Notes under the pieces: model-generated
The model's database searches: none
What the model was told of the DNA's origin: nothing
Seen by the model: only the letters and a program-made list of their open reading frames with translations
Translations under genes and position numbers: made by a program
Source of the DNA: Kineococcus xinjiangensis
Lineage (GTDB): Bacteria; Actinomycetota; Actinomycetes; Actinomycetales; Kineococcaceae
Assembly: GCF_002934625.1 (NCBI RefSeq)
Contig: NZ_PTJD01000013.1
Span: 1-64,000, forward strand
Reading direction: 5' to 3'
Length of the DNA: 64,000 nt
Part shown: positions 10,837-20,486 of the stretch, in pieces
Layout: every line of letters begins with the position of its first letter
Numbering within the stretch: position 1 is the stretch's first letter

Positions 10837-12422
10837 CGGGCGTTCCGCTCGGGCCGGGCCGTGGCCGGTGGCCGGGGGGTGGCGGGTGGCCCGGTGGTGG
10901 TGAACATGGCGAGCATGCGCCGGGTGACGGCGAAACCGCCGAAGACGTTGATGCTGGCGAGCAGCACCGCGACGAGGGCCAGTGCGGTCGCCGCCGCGCT
11001 GCCGTGGCCGAGTTGCAGCAGGGCGCCGACGACGATGATCCCGGAGATGGCGTTGGTGACGCTCATCAGCGGGGTGTGCAGGGCGTGGTGCACGTGCCCG
11101 ATGACGTAGAACCCGACCACCACGGCCAGGGCGAAGACGGTGAGGTTCCCGGCGAGCTGAGCGGGGGAGAGCGCGGTCAGGGTGAACAGCGCCGCCGCGC
11201 CGAGGACGGCGAACGCCTGACGCCGGGCCGGTGCCGGTTCCGGCGGCGGCGGTGGAGCCGGCGCGGGAACCGCCGCAGCGGGCGCCGGGGCGGCGGAGAC
11301 CTGCACCGGAGGGGGCGGCCACAGCACCCGCCCGTCGCGGACCACCGTCATCGCCCGCTGCACGACGTCGTCGAGGTCGAGCACGAGCCGCCCGTCCTTG
11401 CCCGGGGTGAGCAGCTTGAGCAGGTTGACCAGGTTGGTGCCGTACAGCTGCGACGCCTGGGCGGGCAGCCGGCCCGGCAGGTCGGTGTAGCCGATGATCG
11501 TGACGCCGTTCGGGGTGACGACGAGCTCGTCGGGCACGGATCCCGCGACGTTGCCGCCCTGTGCGGCGGCCATGTCGACGACCACGCTGCCGGGCCGCAT
11601 CCCGGCCACCATCTCCGCGGTGATGAGCCGGGGCGCCGGGCGACCGGGGATGAGGGCGGTGGTGACGATGATGTCGACGTCGCGGGCCTGCTCGGCGTAC
11701 ATCGCGGCGGCCCTGCGGTTGTAGTCCTCGGACATCTCCCGCGCGTAGCCGTCGGTGCTGAGCTGCTGTTCCGCGGCGGGGACGGCGACGTACTCCCCGC
11801 CCACGGAGCGCACCTGCTCGGCGACCTCGGGGCGCACGTCGGTGGCCCGCACGATCGCGCCGAGGCTGCTGGCGGTGCCGATGGCGGCCAGCCCGGCGAC
11901 CCCCGCCCCGCAGACCAGCACCTTGGCCGGGGGCACCTTCCCGGCGGCGGTGACCTGCCCGGTGAAGAAGCGGCCGAACGTGTGGGCGGCCTCGATGACG
12001 GCGCGGTAGCCGGCGATGTTCGCCATCGAGCTGAGCACGTCCAGCGACTGGGCGCGGGAGATGCGCGGGACGGCGTCGACCGCCAGTGCGGTGATCGGCC
12101 GGGTGGCGAGCTCCTCGACGAGCTGCGGGTCGAAGGCGGGAGCCAGGGTGGCGATCAGCACCGCGCCCTCGCGCAGCATCCCGATCTCGGCGGGGGAGGG
12201 CTTGCCCACGTGCAGCACGACGTCGGCGCCCCAGGCGTCGGCCGCGGAGCCGATCCGGGCACCGGCGGCGGCGTAGGCGTCGTCCGGCGCGCTGGAGCGG
12301 ACGCCCGCGCCCGCCTCGACGAGCACCTCGTAGCCCAGGCCGGTCAGCTGCCGCGTCGTGGCCGGCGTGGCGGCCACCCTCGTCTCCCTGGGACCCGATT
12401 CCCGAGGCACTCCGATGAGCAC
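10833..12422 (-). CDS. pntA: NAD(P) transhydrogenase subunit alpha
   Basis: The 529-residue subunit joins the soluble NAD-binding domain I (residues 1-380, with [22 protein letters not shown] and [13 protein letters not shown]) to a C-terminal set of three to four membrane helices (about 425-505). It is thus the fused E. coli-like form and not the split PntAA/PntAB form. A Pro/Ala-rich linker of about 40 residues separates the two parts. PntA and PntB together exchange hydride between NADH and NADP+ using the proton gradient. Confidence 0.96.
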   Translation of the reverse strand: MLIGVPRESGPRETRVAATPATTRQLTGLGYEVLVEAGAGVRSSAPDDAYAAAGARIGSAADAWGADVVLHVGKPSPAEIGMLREGAVLIATLAPAFDPQLVEELATRPITALAVDAVPRISRAQSLDVLSSMANIAGYRAVIEAAHTFGRFFTGQVTAAGKVPPAKVLVCGAGVAGLAAIGTASSLGAIVRATDVRPEVAEQVRSVGGEYVAVPAAEQQLSTDGYAREMSEDYNRRAAAMYAEQARDVDIIVTTALIPGRPAPRLITAEMVAGMRPGSVVVDMAAAQGGNVAGSVPDELVVTPNGVTIIGYTDLPGRLPAQASQLYGTNLVNLLKLLTPGKDGRLVLDLDDVVQRAMTVVRDGRVLWPPPPVQVSAAPAPAAAVPAPAPPPPPEPAPARRQAFAVLGAAALFTLTALSPAQLAGNLTVFALAVVVGFYVIGHVHHALHTPLMSVTNAISGIIVVGALLQLGHGSAAATALALVAVLLASINVFGGFAVTRRMLAMFTTTGPPATPRPPATARPERNAR

Positions 12423-12564
12423 GTCCGCTCCCTTCCGCGGACCCCGTCGTCCGCGTCGCCACCGGGCGGGACGCGCAGGCCCGCGGCCCGCCCGCCGTTG
12501 CCGGTCGCGCCACGGTAGCCCTCCGGCCCGTCGCCGCGCCCGCGGAGCGCCGGGACCGGATCCC

Positions 12565-13461
12565 TCAGCGCGGGTCGGGTTTCCGCAGCGCCTCCCGCAG
12601 CGCCTCCCGCAGGGCCGCCACGAGCGCCGCGGGGTTCTCCTCGGCGACGTGGTGGCCGCTGTCGATCTCGTGGCCGTCCACGTCGTCGGCCCAGGAGCGC
12701 CACACCCGGCGGGGGTCGCCGTACAGCTCGGCCATGTCGTCGCGGCTCGACCACAGCACCAGCACGGGGCAGCGGACGCGGCGCCCGGCCGCGCGGTCGG
12801 CGTCGTCGGCGGCCCGGTCGACGCCGAGGCCCGCGCGGTAGTCCTCGCACATGGCGTGCACGGTCGCCGGGTCGGAGACGGCCTCGACGAGGTCGGCGTG
12901 GTTGCGCGCCCCCATCAGCTCCACGTCCGGCCGGTACCACCCGAGCGGGTCGGCGCTGATGAGGCGCTCGGCGGGTTTCTCCGTCTGCCCGAGGAAGAAC
13001 CAGTGCCACCACAGGCGCGCGAACCTCGCGTCGGCGCGTGCCAGGGCCTCGCCGATGGGCACGGAGTCGACGACGGTGAGGTGGCGCACCGCCTCGGGGG
13101 AGTCCACCGCGAGGCGGTGCGCGACGTAGCTGCCGCGGTCGTGACCCACCACGGCGAACCGCTCGTGGCCGCGGGAGCGCATCAGCGCCAGCACGTCGGC
13201 GGCCATGGCGCGCTTGGAGTACGGCGCGTGGTCGGCGGCCGTGGTGGGTTTCGAGGACTGCCCGTACCCGCGCAGGTCGGGGCAGACGACGGTGAACTCC
13301 CGCGCCAGCTCCGGTGCCACCCGGTGCCACGTGGTGTGGGTGCGGGGGTGCCCGTGCAGGAGGACGACGGCAGGCCCGCTGCCGCCGGTGCGGACCCGCA
13401 GCCGCACCCCGCCGCCCACGTCGAGGTGCTCGAGGGAGAAACCGGGGAAGAACTCCACCAT
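12565..13461 (-). CDS. Alpha/beta hydrolase, fluoroacetate-dehalogenase-like
   Basis: The 298-residue enzyme has the oxyanion motif [13 protein letters not shown], and its nucleophile elbow reads [11 protein letters not shown], so the nucleophile is Asp and not Ser. The cap segment WWHWFFLGQ and the catalytic His of [11 protein letters not shown] also match the haloacetate dehalogenase and epoxide hydrolase branch. The start is ATG at 13461; the frame continues upstream without homology. An unrelated epoxide or ester substrate remains possible. Confidence 0.85.
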   Translation of the reverse strand: MVEFFPGFSLEHLDVGGGVRLRVRTGGSGPAVVLLHGHPRTHTTWHRVAPELAREFTVVCPDLRGYGQSSKPTTAADHAPYSKRAMAADVLALMRSRGHERFAVVGHDRGSYVAHRLAVDSPEAVRHLTVVDSVPIGEALARADARFARLWWHWFFLGQTEKPAERLISADPLGWYRPDVELMGARNHADLVEAVSDPATVHAMCEDYRAGLGVDRAADDADRAAGRRVRCPVLVLWSSRDDMAELYGDPRRVWRSWADDVDGHEIDSGHHVAEENPAALVAALREALREALRKPDPR

Positions 13462-13636
13462 GCCGGCATGCTGCCAGGCCGGACGGTGCCGGGGCAGGGG
13501 GCCGGGGTCCGCGGCGGGGAGCTGTTCGTCATCGTCGAACAGCTCCGGTTGTCGCCACCGGATGCGCTGCCTAGCGTGCGGTTCTGCGGACCCGTTCCGC
13601 CCGCTTCCCGCCGACGACGCCCCGGAAGGTGGACCA

Positions 13637-14509
13637 GTGCGCACGACGACTCCCCGTCCTCCCCGACCCCTCGCCCGCGGACTCGCCGCGCTGGCACTCA
13701 CCGCGGGGACCCTGATGACCGGTGCGGTCCCCGCGGGCGGGGCCGTGGTCGACGTCTCCCCGCCCGGGGCGAACGACTGGAGCTGCAGGCCGAGCGCGGA
13801 GCGCCCCCACCCGGTCGTCCTCGTGCACGGGACGTTCGAGGACATGGCGAAGAACTGGTCGACCCTGGCCCCGTACCTGAAGCGCGCCGGGTACTGCGTC
13901 TTCGCCCTGAACTACGGCGACAACGCCACCGGTCCGGTCGCGGACTCCGCACGGGAGCTGGCGCCCTTCGTCGACGCCGTCCTCGCCGCGACGGGCGCGC
14001 GGAAGGTCGACGTCGTGGGGCACAGCCAGGGCGGCATGATGCCCCGCTACTACATCGGCTTCCTCGGCGGCGCCCACGAGGTCGACGACCTGGTCGGCAT
14101 CGCGCCGTCCAACCACGGCACCGAGGGCCTCCTCGTCCCCGCCCCCGAGGGCGTGTCGACGTCCCCGCCCGCGCCGGCCGGAGCGCTGTGCCAGGCGTGC
14201 GCCGACCAGCAGGCCGGCTCGCCGTTCCTCGCGGAGCTCAACGCCCGCGGGGACACCGTCGCCGGACCCGACTACACGGTCATCGCCACCCGCTACGACG
14301 AGGTCGTCACCCCCTACCGCAGCCAGTTCCTGGACGGACCGGCGAAGGACGTCACCAACATCACCATCCAGGACGTCTGCCCCGCCGACCCGATCGAGCA
14401 CGACCAGACGCCGAACGACCCGGTGGTGCACCAGCTCGTCCTCGACGCCCTGGAGCGGCCCGGGCCGGGCGATCCGGCGTTCCGGCCCCAGTGCCTGCCC
14501 CTGCCGTAG
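13637..14509 (+). CDS. Secreted class-2 lipase
   Basis: The 290-residue protein begins with a Sec signal peptide (an Arg-rich start followed by LAALALTAGTLMTGAVPAGG). The lipase fold shows VVLVHGTFEDMAKNW near residue 57 and the nucleophile motif VVGHSQGGMMPRYY near residue 120. A charge-relay Asp lies in the TRYDEVVTPY segment and the His near DPVVHQLVLDAL. Cysteines at the two ends suggest disulfides. The GTG start follows GGAAGGTGG. It is divergent from the dehalogenase-like gene. Confidence 0.9.
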   Translation: MRTTTPRPPRPLARGLAALALTAGTLMTGAVPAGGAVVDVSPPGANDWSCRPSAERPHPVVLVHGTFEDMAKNWSTLAPYLKRAGYCVFALNYGDNATGPVADSARELAPFVDAVLAATGARKVDVVGHSQGGMMPRYYIGFLGGAHEVDDLVGIAPSNHGTEGLLVPAPEGVSTSPPAPAGALCQACADQQAGSPFLAELNARGDTVAGPDYTVIATRYDEVVTPYRSQFLDGPAKDVTNITIQDVCPADPIEHDQTPNDPVVHQLVLDALERPGPGDPAFRPQCLPLP

Positions 14510-14524
14510 CGGGCGCGCCGCGGC

Positions 14525-14653
14525 TCACACCACGAAGATGCAGAACGGGTGCCCCGCGGGGTCGGCGTACACCCGCAGCGGTTCCTCCTCGTCGTCACTG
14601 CGGTCGAGCAGCAGCCGCGCGCCGAGAGCGGTGGCGCGCCGGTGGAACTCCCG
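14525..14653 (-). pseudogene. 3' remnant of a VOC-family gene
   Basis: The last 42 codons read REFHRRATALGARLLL then VYADPAGHPFCIFVV, which is the characteristic C-terminal third of a glyoxalase-like (VOC) protein. No start codon or N-terminal half with VOC character lies upstream in any frame, because the sequence is replaced by unrelated Arg/Pro-rich coding potential. I read it as a 5'-truncated relic. Confidence 0.65.
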
Positions 14654-14663
14654 CGGGCGCTCG

Positions 14664-14879
14664 TCAGCCCGTGCCGGTCGCTGCGCCCGCGCCGGTGTCG
14701 TCGTCGCGGGGCGCGGGGCGCTGGGCCGTGCGCGGCACCGGCATGGACTGGGGCGGGCGCGGGCGCAGACCCCGCAGCCGCCGGCGCAGGGCGGCCTCCT
14801 CGCGCTCCCGCAGGAGCTGCGCGCGGCGCAGGGCACGCAGCAGGCTGGATCTGGCCGGGGCGGGGCTCTCCTCGGACAT
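14664..14879 (-). CDS. Small Arg-rich hypothetical protein
   Basis: This is a possible 71-residue product. An N-terminal amphipathic helix rich in Arg, Leu and Glu (LLRALRRAQLLREREEAALR) is followed by a Pro/Arg tail. The ATG has only a distant GGAGAGGG upstream. I recognise no family. It may be noise of a GC-rich frame. Confidence 0.35.
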   Translation of the reverse strand: MSEESPAPARSSLLRALRRAQLLREREEAALRRRLRGLRPRPPQSMPVPRTAQRPAPRDDDTGAGAATGTG

Positions 14880-14932
14880 CGTCGTTCTGGGGTCCCTCTC
14901 CGTGCAGTGGTGCGATCCGGCCGCGGTCGGTC

Positions 14933-15133
14933 TCAGTGGCGCGTGGAGCTGTCGTCTGGAGCGTCCGCACGGAACGTGAGGGCACCGGCGCTGATGACGG
15001 CGACCCCCGCGAACAGCGCGGCGTTGCGCCAGCCGTCGAGGAGGAGACATACCACGACGGCGGCCGCGGCGAGCACGGCGAGGGTGAGCAGGGCCCGCGT
15101 CAAGGGTGAGTGCACCCTCAGCACCCTGTCCAT
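14933..15133 (-). CDS. Small two-helix membrane protein
   Basis: This is a predicted 66-residue protein with two hydrophobic segments (ALLTLAVLAAAAVVVCLLL and ALFAGVAVISAGALTF) and a charged tail. The start at ATG 15133 is a guess, as a GTG at 15205 would add 24 residues. The function is unknown. Confidence 0.45.
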   Translation of the reverse strand: MDRVLRVHSPLTRALLTLAVLAAAAVVVCLLLDGWRNAALFAGVAVISAGALTFRADAPDDSSTRH

Positions 15134-15236
15134 CGGGTGCCGCCCCCGCGCGGTGGAGTGCGCCGATCGGGTGACGAGCTGGGCGGGGGGTTGCGGTCCG
15201 GGCACTGCGTGTCGCCGGAGGCCGCCGCTGCGCCGC

Positions 15237-15977
15237 TCACTCGCCCGGCGGCCGCCGCTGGCTGGTGATGGACGTGACCATCTGGACGGCGATGTCGCGG
15301 AGCTTGACGTTGCGGTTCTGCGAGACGGTGCGGAGGATCGCGAAGGCCTCGTCGGGGCCGCAGCGGTTCTGGCCCATGATCACTCCGATGGCCTGGTCGA
15401 TGACCGCACGGGACTTCATGGCCTGGCTCAGCTGCTCGGCGAGGTCCGCGTGGCTGGCCATGCGCGCGGCCAGGGCGATCGCCGTCTTCACCTGCTCCGC
15501 GAAGGCCTCCACCTCCCGCTGCTCCTCCGGCCCGAACGCCCGTGGGGCGGAGGCGTAGACGTTGAACGCCCCGCGGGTCTGGTGCTGCTGGAACGGCACC
15601 GACAGCGACGACAGGACCCCCTCGCTGATGGCGGACTCCGCGTACTCGGGCCAGCGGCCGTCGCCGCGCAGATCCTCGACCAGCACATGCTCCTGGGTGC
15701 GCAGCGAGTGCAGGCACGGGCCGTCGCCGAGGGAGTACTGGGCCTCGTCGATGCGCAGGGTGCGCTCGTCACTGCTGGCGATGGTGATCGACCGGCCGTC
15801 GCGCTCGACCGTCACACCGCAGGACACGCCGGCCGGCATGTCCCGGACGGCCATCCGCGCCACGTTCCCGAGGAACGCGGTGAGGTCGTCGCTGTGCAGG
15901 AGCAGTTCCTGCAGAACCGCTGCGTCCAAGAGGGCCCCGTCACTCGACTCCCCGGGCGCGCTCGAGCTGTCCGACAC
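15237..15977 (-). CDS. GAF-ANTAR regulator
   Basis: The 246-residue protein has a GAF domain (about residues 25-165, with SLGDGPCLHSLRTQ and SLSVPFQ) followed by an ANTAR domain (about 175-235, with AMKSRAVIDQAIGVIMGQ and AFAILRTVSQNRNVKLRDIA). ANTAR domains bind paired RNA hairpins to prevent transcription termination, and the GAF part would sense a ligand or redox cue. The start is ATG at 15977. It is divergent from a STAS gene. Confidence 0.92.
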   Translation of the reverse strand: MSDSSSAPGESSDGALLDAAVLQELLLHSDDLTAFLGNVARMAVRDMPAGVSCGVTVERDGRSITIASSDERTLRIDEAQYSLGDGPCLHSLRTQEHVLVEDLRGDGRWPEYAESAISEGVLSSLSVPFQQHQTRGAFNVYASAPRAFGPEEQREVEAFAEQVKTAIALAARMASHADLAEQLSQAMKSRAVIDQAIGVIMGQNRCGPDEAFAILRTVSQNRNVKLRDIAVQMVTSITSQRRPPGE

Positions 15978-16154
15978 GTGCGCCGCCCGATCCGGAGGGC
16001 CGTCGCCCTCCTGGTTGCGGGAGCTCCGCGCACGGTCCGCACAGGCTCGTCGTCAGTCTACCGGCGGCGGCCGGGTTGTCCTGCGCTCACTGCCCACGTA
16101 CGGTGCGAGCGGGTCCGGAGCGAGGCCCGTCGATGACGGCTGCTCCGAGGTGCC

Positions 16155-16502
16155 ATGGATCTCCAGTTGACGACGCGCGAGCGCGGTGACGCGGTCGTGG
16201 TCGAACTGGTCGGCGAGCTCGACCTGGAGGCGCTGCCGCCCCTGCGGAGCCACCTCCTGCCCCTGGCCGACGACGGTGCCCGGCTGGTCCTCGACCTCTC
16301 CGGTGTGCGGTTCCTCGACTGCTCCACGCTGGGGGCCCTGGTCGGCCTCTGCGAACGCGCCCGGGAGCGCGGGGGGCGGGTGCGCGTCGTCGGGCTGCGG
16401 CCGCGGCAGCGCGCCGTCGTCCGGTTCTTCGGCCTCGAGGAGGTCTTCGGGGTCGCGGGCACCGTGGCGGAGGCCCTGCAGGGGGAGTTCGACCCGGCCT
16501 GA
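16155..16502 (+). CDS. STAS anti-anti-sigma factor
   Basis: The 115-residue protein is a complete STAS domain. VVVELVGELDLEALPPL lies near residue 15, and RLVLDLSGVRFLDCSTLG near residue 45 holds the conserved Ser (DCSTLG) that an RsbW-like kinase phosphorylates. It would release a sigma factor from its anti-sigma kinase when unphosphorylated. An RsbW-like kinase is encoded at 32991-33383, but a pairing is only inference. The start is ATG at 16155. Confidence 0.9.
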   Translation: MDLQLTTRERGDAVVVELVGELDLEALPPLRSHLLPLADDGARLVLDLSGVRFLDCSTLGALVGLCERARERGGRVRVVGLRPRQRAVVRFFGLEEVFGVAGTVAEALQGEFDPA

Positions 16503-16515
16503 GCCGGCTCAGGCC
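16496..16515. terminator. Perfect 20-bp palindrome spanning two stop codons
   Basis: GGCCTGAGCCGGCTCAGGCC is fully self-complementary and contains the TGA of the STAS gene and the TGA of the convergent GAF-ANTAR gene. It could act as a compact bidirectional terminator, although there is no U-tract. Confidence 0.5.
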
Positions 16516-17237
16516 CGCGGGCCGAGGCGCAGGTCCGCCAGTGGCAGCCGGCCGTGCAGGAGGTCCCGCGCGACCCCGTCGACGTCCCGCTCCGTCGCGT
16601 AGGCGTGCGCGCGCAGGAGCGCGAGGGCGTCCGGGGCGCCCAGCCCGAGCCGCACGTTGAGCACGCCCATCGCCTGCCACACCTGGCCGCGCCGGCGCGC
16701 GCCGGGGCTGCCCAGCCACGACGGGCCCTCGGGGTCGTCTGCGGCCCCCGGGCTCGCGGTGAGCACCCGCACGATCGACGTCACCACCGTGCCGGCGGCC
16801 GCCAGGTCGAGCCGGCCGAGGTCGCCGGGGTCGCCGTAGTACACGTCGAGCGCCCCGAAGCCGACACGGCCGGCCCGCAGCGGCAGGGACGCGACGGCCC
16901 TGACGCCGGCGCCCTGCACCACCTGCTCGTACAGGGCGGGCCAGCGCTGGGCGATGACGTCGTCGGTGGCCAGCACCGTGCTCCCCGTCGCGTGGGCGTG
17001 CAGGCAGGGGCCCTCCCCGACGGTGAACTGGGAGCGCTCCGCCGCCGCCGCGCGCTCGTCGCTGGCGCCCACGGGGACCCGCAGGCCCGGCCCGTCCATG
17101 ACGCTGAGGCCCGCGCCGTCGACGCCGAGGACCTGCACGCAGGCGCGGGCGAGCCGGACGGGGAGCAGGTCGCCCGCCGCGAGCAGCGGGTCGTCGATGC
17201 CCGTCCACGCGTCGGTGAACCGCGCGGCGATGCTCAC
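16509..17237 (-). CDS. GAF-ANTAR regulator (second copy)
   Basis: The 242-residue protein has a GAF domain (about 25-150, with FTVGEGPCLHAHATGST and SLPLRAGRVGFGALDVYY) and a C-terminal ANTAR domain (about 175-235, with QVWQAMGVLNVRLGLGAPDALALL). It differs enough from the 15.2-kb copy to be an old paralogue. The GTG start is preceded by a modest GAGGG. The RNA target is not visible in this window. Confidence 0.88.
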   Translation of the reverse strand: MSIAARFTDAWTGIDDPLLAAGDLLPVRLARACVQVLGVDGAGLSVMDGPGLRVPVGASDERAAAAERSQFTVGEGPCLHAHATGSTVLATDDVIAQRWPALYEQVVQGAGVRAVASLPLRAGRVGFGALDVYYGDPGDLGRLDLAAAGTVVTSIVRVLTASPGAADDPEGPSWLGSPGARRRGQVWQAMGVLNVRLGLGAPDALALLRAHAYATERDVDGVARDLLHGRLPLADLRLGPRA

Positions 17238-17420
17238 GGGGCCCGGCCCTCGGGGGACTTCTCGGCGGGCCGGGTTCGGGCGGTGCGGGCTCGGCTCGGC
17301 ATGGGCGTCGCGTCTCCCTGCAGTGCAGTGCTTTCCGTTCCGTGCCGAACGGTCTGCCACCAGGCTAGACCGGCCCTCCGCGCACCGCCGGTCGTGGACG
17401 GCTGGTGAGGGGCGGCCGGA

Positions 17421-17454
17421 CCGGTGGGGACGCCCTCCCGGACGCCCCCACCGG
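17421..17454 (-). terminator. Hairpin after pgm
   Basis: Arms of 12 bases (CCGGTGGGGACG and CGCCCCCACCGG) pair with one mismatch around a 10-base loop. The hairpin lies just after the phosphoglucomutase stop codon. Confidence 0.55.
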
Positions 17455-17461
17455 GGGACGC

Positions 17462-17761
17462 TCAGATGCCGATGCCGCCCACCACGCTGACCTCCTCGCT
17501 GCTGAACTCCCCCGTCAGCAGCGGCATCGCCCGGCTGATGGCGTCGCGCACCGACGGCAGCTGGAGGGAGTCCTCGTGCGCCTGCTTGTTCTCCCACACC
17601 TCGCTGATCCAGATGGCGTCCTCGTCCGTCGTGGAGAGGCCGACCACGTAGGAGCGGCAGCCGACGGCGCTCAGCTCGCCGACGCCCTCCAGCAGGATCG
17701 CCACCACCTCGGCGCGGGCACCGGGCTTCGTGCGCATGGACCCCAGCAGGCCGTAGGGCAT
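17462..17761 (-). other. Possible internal start giving a free ABM-domain protein
   Basis: Inside pgm, the in-frame ATG at 17759-17761 is preceded by AGGAGGA with a 7-base spacer, an almost ideal ribosome site. It would yield a free 99-residue ABM-like protein in addition to the fusion. The same bases encode a Glu run (EEED), so the site may be coincidental. Confidence 0.4.
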
Positions 17762-19573
17762 CGAGCTGTCCTCCTCCTCGGCGCCGGCCACGGGCGCGTC
17801 CTGGTCTGCGGTGGCGGGCGCGTCCTGCCCCGGTTCCTGCGCGGGCTCGCCCGCCGGCGCCGGCGCCGGGGCCGACCCCGAGCCCAGGGGGATGGTGGTC
17901 GAGGAGCCGCCCGAGCCCCCGCCGGAGAGCACCCCGTCCACCAGGGCCTGCGCCTCCTCCTGCACCTGGCGCAGGTGCTGCCCGCCCTTGAAGGACTCGG
18001 CGTAGATCTTGTACACGTCCTCCGTGCCGGACGGGCGCGCCGCGAACCAGGCGTTCTCGGTCACGACCTTCAGCCCGCCGAGCTTCGCGCCGTTGCCGGG
18101 CGCCTCGGTCAGCTTCGCGACGATGGCCTCGCCCGCCAGGGAGGTCGCCGTGACCTGGTCCGCCGACAGCTTCGACAGCGCCGCCTTCTGCTCCCGGCTC
18201 GCCGGTGCGTCGCTGCGCACGTACAGCGGGTCCCCGAAGCGGTCCGTCAGCTCCTTGTACAGCTCGCTGGGCGTGCGCTCCGTGCGCGCCAGGATCTCCG
18301 AGGCGAGCAGCGCCAGGAGGATGCCGTCCTTGTCGGTCGTCCACACCGTGCCGTCCTTGCGCAGGAACGACGCCCCCGCGCTCTCCTCCCCGCCGAAGCC
18401 GACCGAGGAGTCCAGCAACCCGGGCACGAACCACTTGAACCCGACGGGGACCTCCAGCAGCCGCCGGCCCAGGCTGGAGACGACGCGGTCGATGAGGGAG
18501 GACGACACGAGCGTCTTGCCGACCGCCGCGTCCGCCGGCCAGCCCTCGCGGGAGGAGAACAGGTACTGGATGGCGACGGCCAGGAAGTGGTTCGGGTTCA
18601 GCAGCCCCCAGTCGGGGGTCACGATGCCGTGCCGGTCGGCGTCGGCGTCGTTGCCCGTGGAGATCTGGAACTCCGTGCGGCGGTCGATGAGGGAGTGCAT
18701 CGCGTTCGGCGAGGAGCAGTCCATGCGGATCTTGCCGTCGCCGTCCAGCGTCATGAACCGCCACGTCGGGTCCACCAGCGGGTTCACGACCGTGAGGTCG
18801 ATGCCGTGCCGCTCGGCGATGGCGCCCCAGTAGTCCACGCTCGCGCCGCCCATGGGGTCCGCGCCGATCCGGATGCCGGAGGAGCGGATGACGTCGAGGT
18901 CGAGGGCGGAGGGCAGGTCGTCGACGTAGGTGCTGAGGAAGTCGTAGGACTGCGCCGCCCGGCGCGCGCGGGGGAACGGGATGCGCCGCACACCGTCGAG
19001 GCCCGCGGCCAGCAGCTCGTTGGCGCGGTCGGCGATCCAGCTCGTCGCGTCGGTGTCGGCGGGGCCGCCGCTGGGCGGGTTGTACTTGAAGCCACCGTCG
19101 CCGGGCGGGTTGTGGGAGGGCGTCACGACGATGCCGTCGGCGAGGCCGGAGCCGCTGGAGCGCACCCGGCCGGCGCCGTCGCGGTTGGCGCGCAGGATGG
19201 CGTGGGAGATCGCGGGAGTGGGCGTGTAGCGGTCCGTGGAGTCCACGAGGACGGTGACGTCGTTGGCGGCCAGCACCTCCAGGGCCGACGTCCACGCCGG
19301 CTCCGACAGCGCGTGGGTGTCGCGGCCGAGGAACAGCGGCCCGTCGACGCCCTGTTCCCGCCGGTACTCCACGATCGCCTGGGTGGTGGCGAGGATGTGC
19401 GCCTCGTTGAACGCCCCGTCGAGGCTGGACCCGCGATGCCCCGACGTGCCGAAGGTGACGCGCTGGGCGACGTCCTCCGGGTCGGGCGTGACGCTGTAGT
19501 AGCGGGTGACCACGTGGGCCACGTCGATCAGGTCGCTCGCCTCGGCGAACTTGCCGGCGCGGGGGTGCGTCAT
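17462..19573 (-). CDS. pgm: Phosphoglucomutase with a fused C-terminal ABM-like domain
   Basis: The enzyme interconverts glucose-1-P and glucose-6-P. Residues 1-550 follow the E. coli-type Pgm: [12 protein letters not shown] near 40, the active phosphoserine Ser153 in [16 protein letters not shown], a metal loop with [10 protein letters not shown], and the sugar loop [13 protein letters not shown] Gly/Pro/Ala/Glu linker then leads to residues 605-703, an antibiotic-biosynthesis-monooxygenase-like (ferredoxin-fold) domain: [21 protein letters not shown], then [16 protein letters not shown]. The frame is uninterrupted. The ATG at 19573 has GGAAGAGGA upstream. The usual Pgm length is about 545, so the extension is about 150 residues. 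Confidence 0.93.
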   Translation of the reverse strand: MTHPRAGKFAEASDLIDVAHVVTRYYSVTPDPEDVAQRVTFGTSGHRGSSLDGAFNEAHILATTQAIVEYRREQGVDGPLFLGRDTHALSEPAWTSALEVLAANDVTVLVDSTDRYTPTPAISHAILRANRDGAGRVRSSGSGLADGIVVTPSHNPPGDGGFKYNPPSGGPADTDATSWIADRANELLAAGLDGVRRIPFPRARRAAQSYDFLSTYVDDLPSALDLDVIRSSGIRIGADPMGGASVDYWGAIAERHGIDLTVVNPLVDPTWRFMTLDGDGKIRMDCSSPNAMHSLIDRRTEFQISTGNDADADRHGIVTPDWGLLNPNHFLAVAIQYLFSSREGWPADAAVGKTLVSSSLIDRVVSSLGRRLLEVPVGFKWFVPGLLDSSVGFGGEESAGASFLRKDGTVWTTDKDGILLALLASEILARTERTPSELYKELTDRFGDPLYVRSDAPASREQKAALSKLSADQVTATSLAGEAIVAKLTEAPGNGAKLGGLKVVTENAWFAARPSGTEDVYKIYAESFKGGQHLRQVQEEAQALVDGVLSGGGSGGSSTTIPLGSGSAPAPAPAGEPAQEPGQDAPATADQDAPVAGAEEEDSSMPYGLLGSMRTKPGARAEVVAILLEGVGELSAVGCRSYVVGLSTTDEDAIWISEVWENKQAHEDSLQLPSVRDAISRAMPLLTGEFSSEEVSVVGGIGI

Positions 19574-19732
19574 CGGGTCCTCTTCCGGGTGGCGGTGGCT
19601 CCTGGTGCCTCGCTGCGCGCGCGCAGCCTCGCGGATGATCCTGCCGTCCCCGTCCGGGGGATGCCAGAGCACCCCGCCCCGCCCGGCGCCGCGCGACCTG
19701 CGCGGTCGAGGCGGCTGCGCGAGGCTGCCGGG

Positions 19733-20125
19733 GTGAGCGACGAGCCCCGCCCGCAGCCCCCCGTGCCCGACCGCAGGTGGCCCCGCAGCGTCTACGGCGC
19801 GGGACGGGAGCCGGACGTGCGGTTCTCCCTCGCCAACGAGCGGACCTTCCTGGCCTGGATCCGCACGGGGCTGGCGCTGCTCGCGGCGGGGGTGGCGCTG
19901 GAGGCCCTCGAGGTGCCCGTGCACCCGGGGTTCCGGCTGGCGGCGGCCGTCGTGCTGCTGCTGCTGGCGGTCGCCGCGCCCGCGCAGGCGTGGTGGGGGT
20001 GGGTGCGCACGGAGCGGGCGGTGCGCTGCGAGGAGCCCCTGCCCGCGCCGGTGCTGGGCGGGCCGCTGGCCGCGGGGGTGCTGCTGGCGGTGCTGCTGCT
20101 GCTGGCGGGCACGGCGGCCCGGTGA
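19733..20125 (+). CDS. DUF202 (YidH-like) membrane protein
   Basis: The 130-residue protein matches DUF202. The signature [20 protein letters not shown] is followed by three hydrophobic helices (about 40-60, 70-88, 105-128). The role is unknown. It is paired with a second DUF202 gene 24 bases downstream, as with yidH and yidG. The GTG at 19733 has GGGG upstream only. Confidence 0.85.
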   Translation: MSDEPRPQPPVPDRRWPRSVYGAGREPDVRFSLANERTFLAWIRTGLALLAAGVALEALEVPVHPGFRLAAAVVLLLLAVAAPAQAWWGWVRTERAVRCEEPLPAPVLGGPLAAGVLLAVLLLLAGTAAR

Positions 20126-20149
20126 GGACCCCGCGGTGAGGACCCCGCC

Positions 20150-20476
20150 GTGAGCACCCCGAGCGGGCCGGGCGCACCTCCGGGCCTGCAGCGCGAGCGC
20201 ACCGGGCTGTCCTGGCAGCGCACCACCCTCGCGCTCCTCGTGTCCTCCGCCGTGGTGGTGCGGCTGCTGCTGGCGGGTCTGGGGGTGGCCGCCGTCGCGG
20301 TGGGGGCGACGGGCCTGTCGCTGGCGGCGCTGTTCCACCACGCCGGCCGCCGCCGCGACCGCGACCGCCGCTCCGGGGGCGCCGACGGGCGGGTGCTGGC
20401 CACCACGGCTGCGGTGGCGTTGCTGGCCGCGCTGGCCGGTGCCGGCGTGACCCTGGTGCTGGCGGGCCGCGCCTGA
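20150..20476 (+). CDS. DUF202 (YidG-like) membrane protein
   Basis: The 108-residue protein carries the shorter DUF202 signature [18 protein letters not shown] and three membrane helices. It forms a two-gene unit with the upstream DUF202 gene. The function is unknown. The start is GTG at 20150. Confidence 0.82.
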   Translation: MSTPSGPGAPPGLQRERTGLSWQRTTLALLVSSAVVVRLLLAGLGVAAVAVGATGLSLAALFHHAGRRRDRDRRSGGADGRVLATTAAVALLAALAGAGVTLVLAGRA

Positions 20477-20486
20477 GGGGGCGGGG

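Noticed and set aside
12358-14979. An 873-codon plus-strand frame across pntA, the hydrolase and the lipase
   Set aside because: It runs opposite or out of frame to three well-supported genes and has low-complexity composition.
16509-20177. A 1,222-codon minus-strand frame covering the GAF-ANTAR and pgm genes
   Set aside because: Only the last 242 codons (16509-17237) have family character. The rest is an out-of-frame shadow of pgm.
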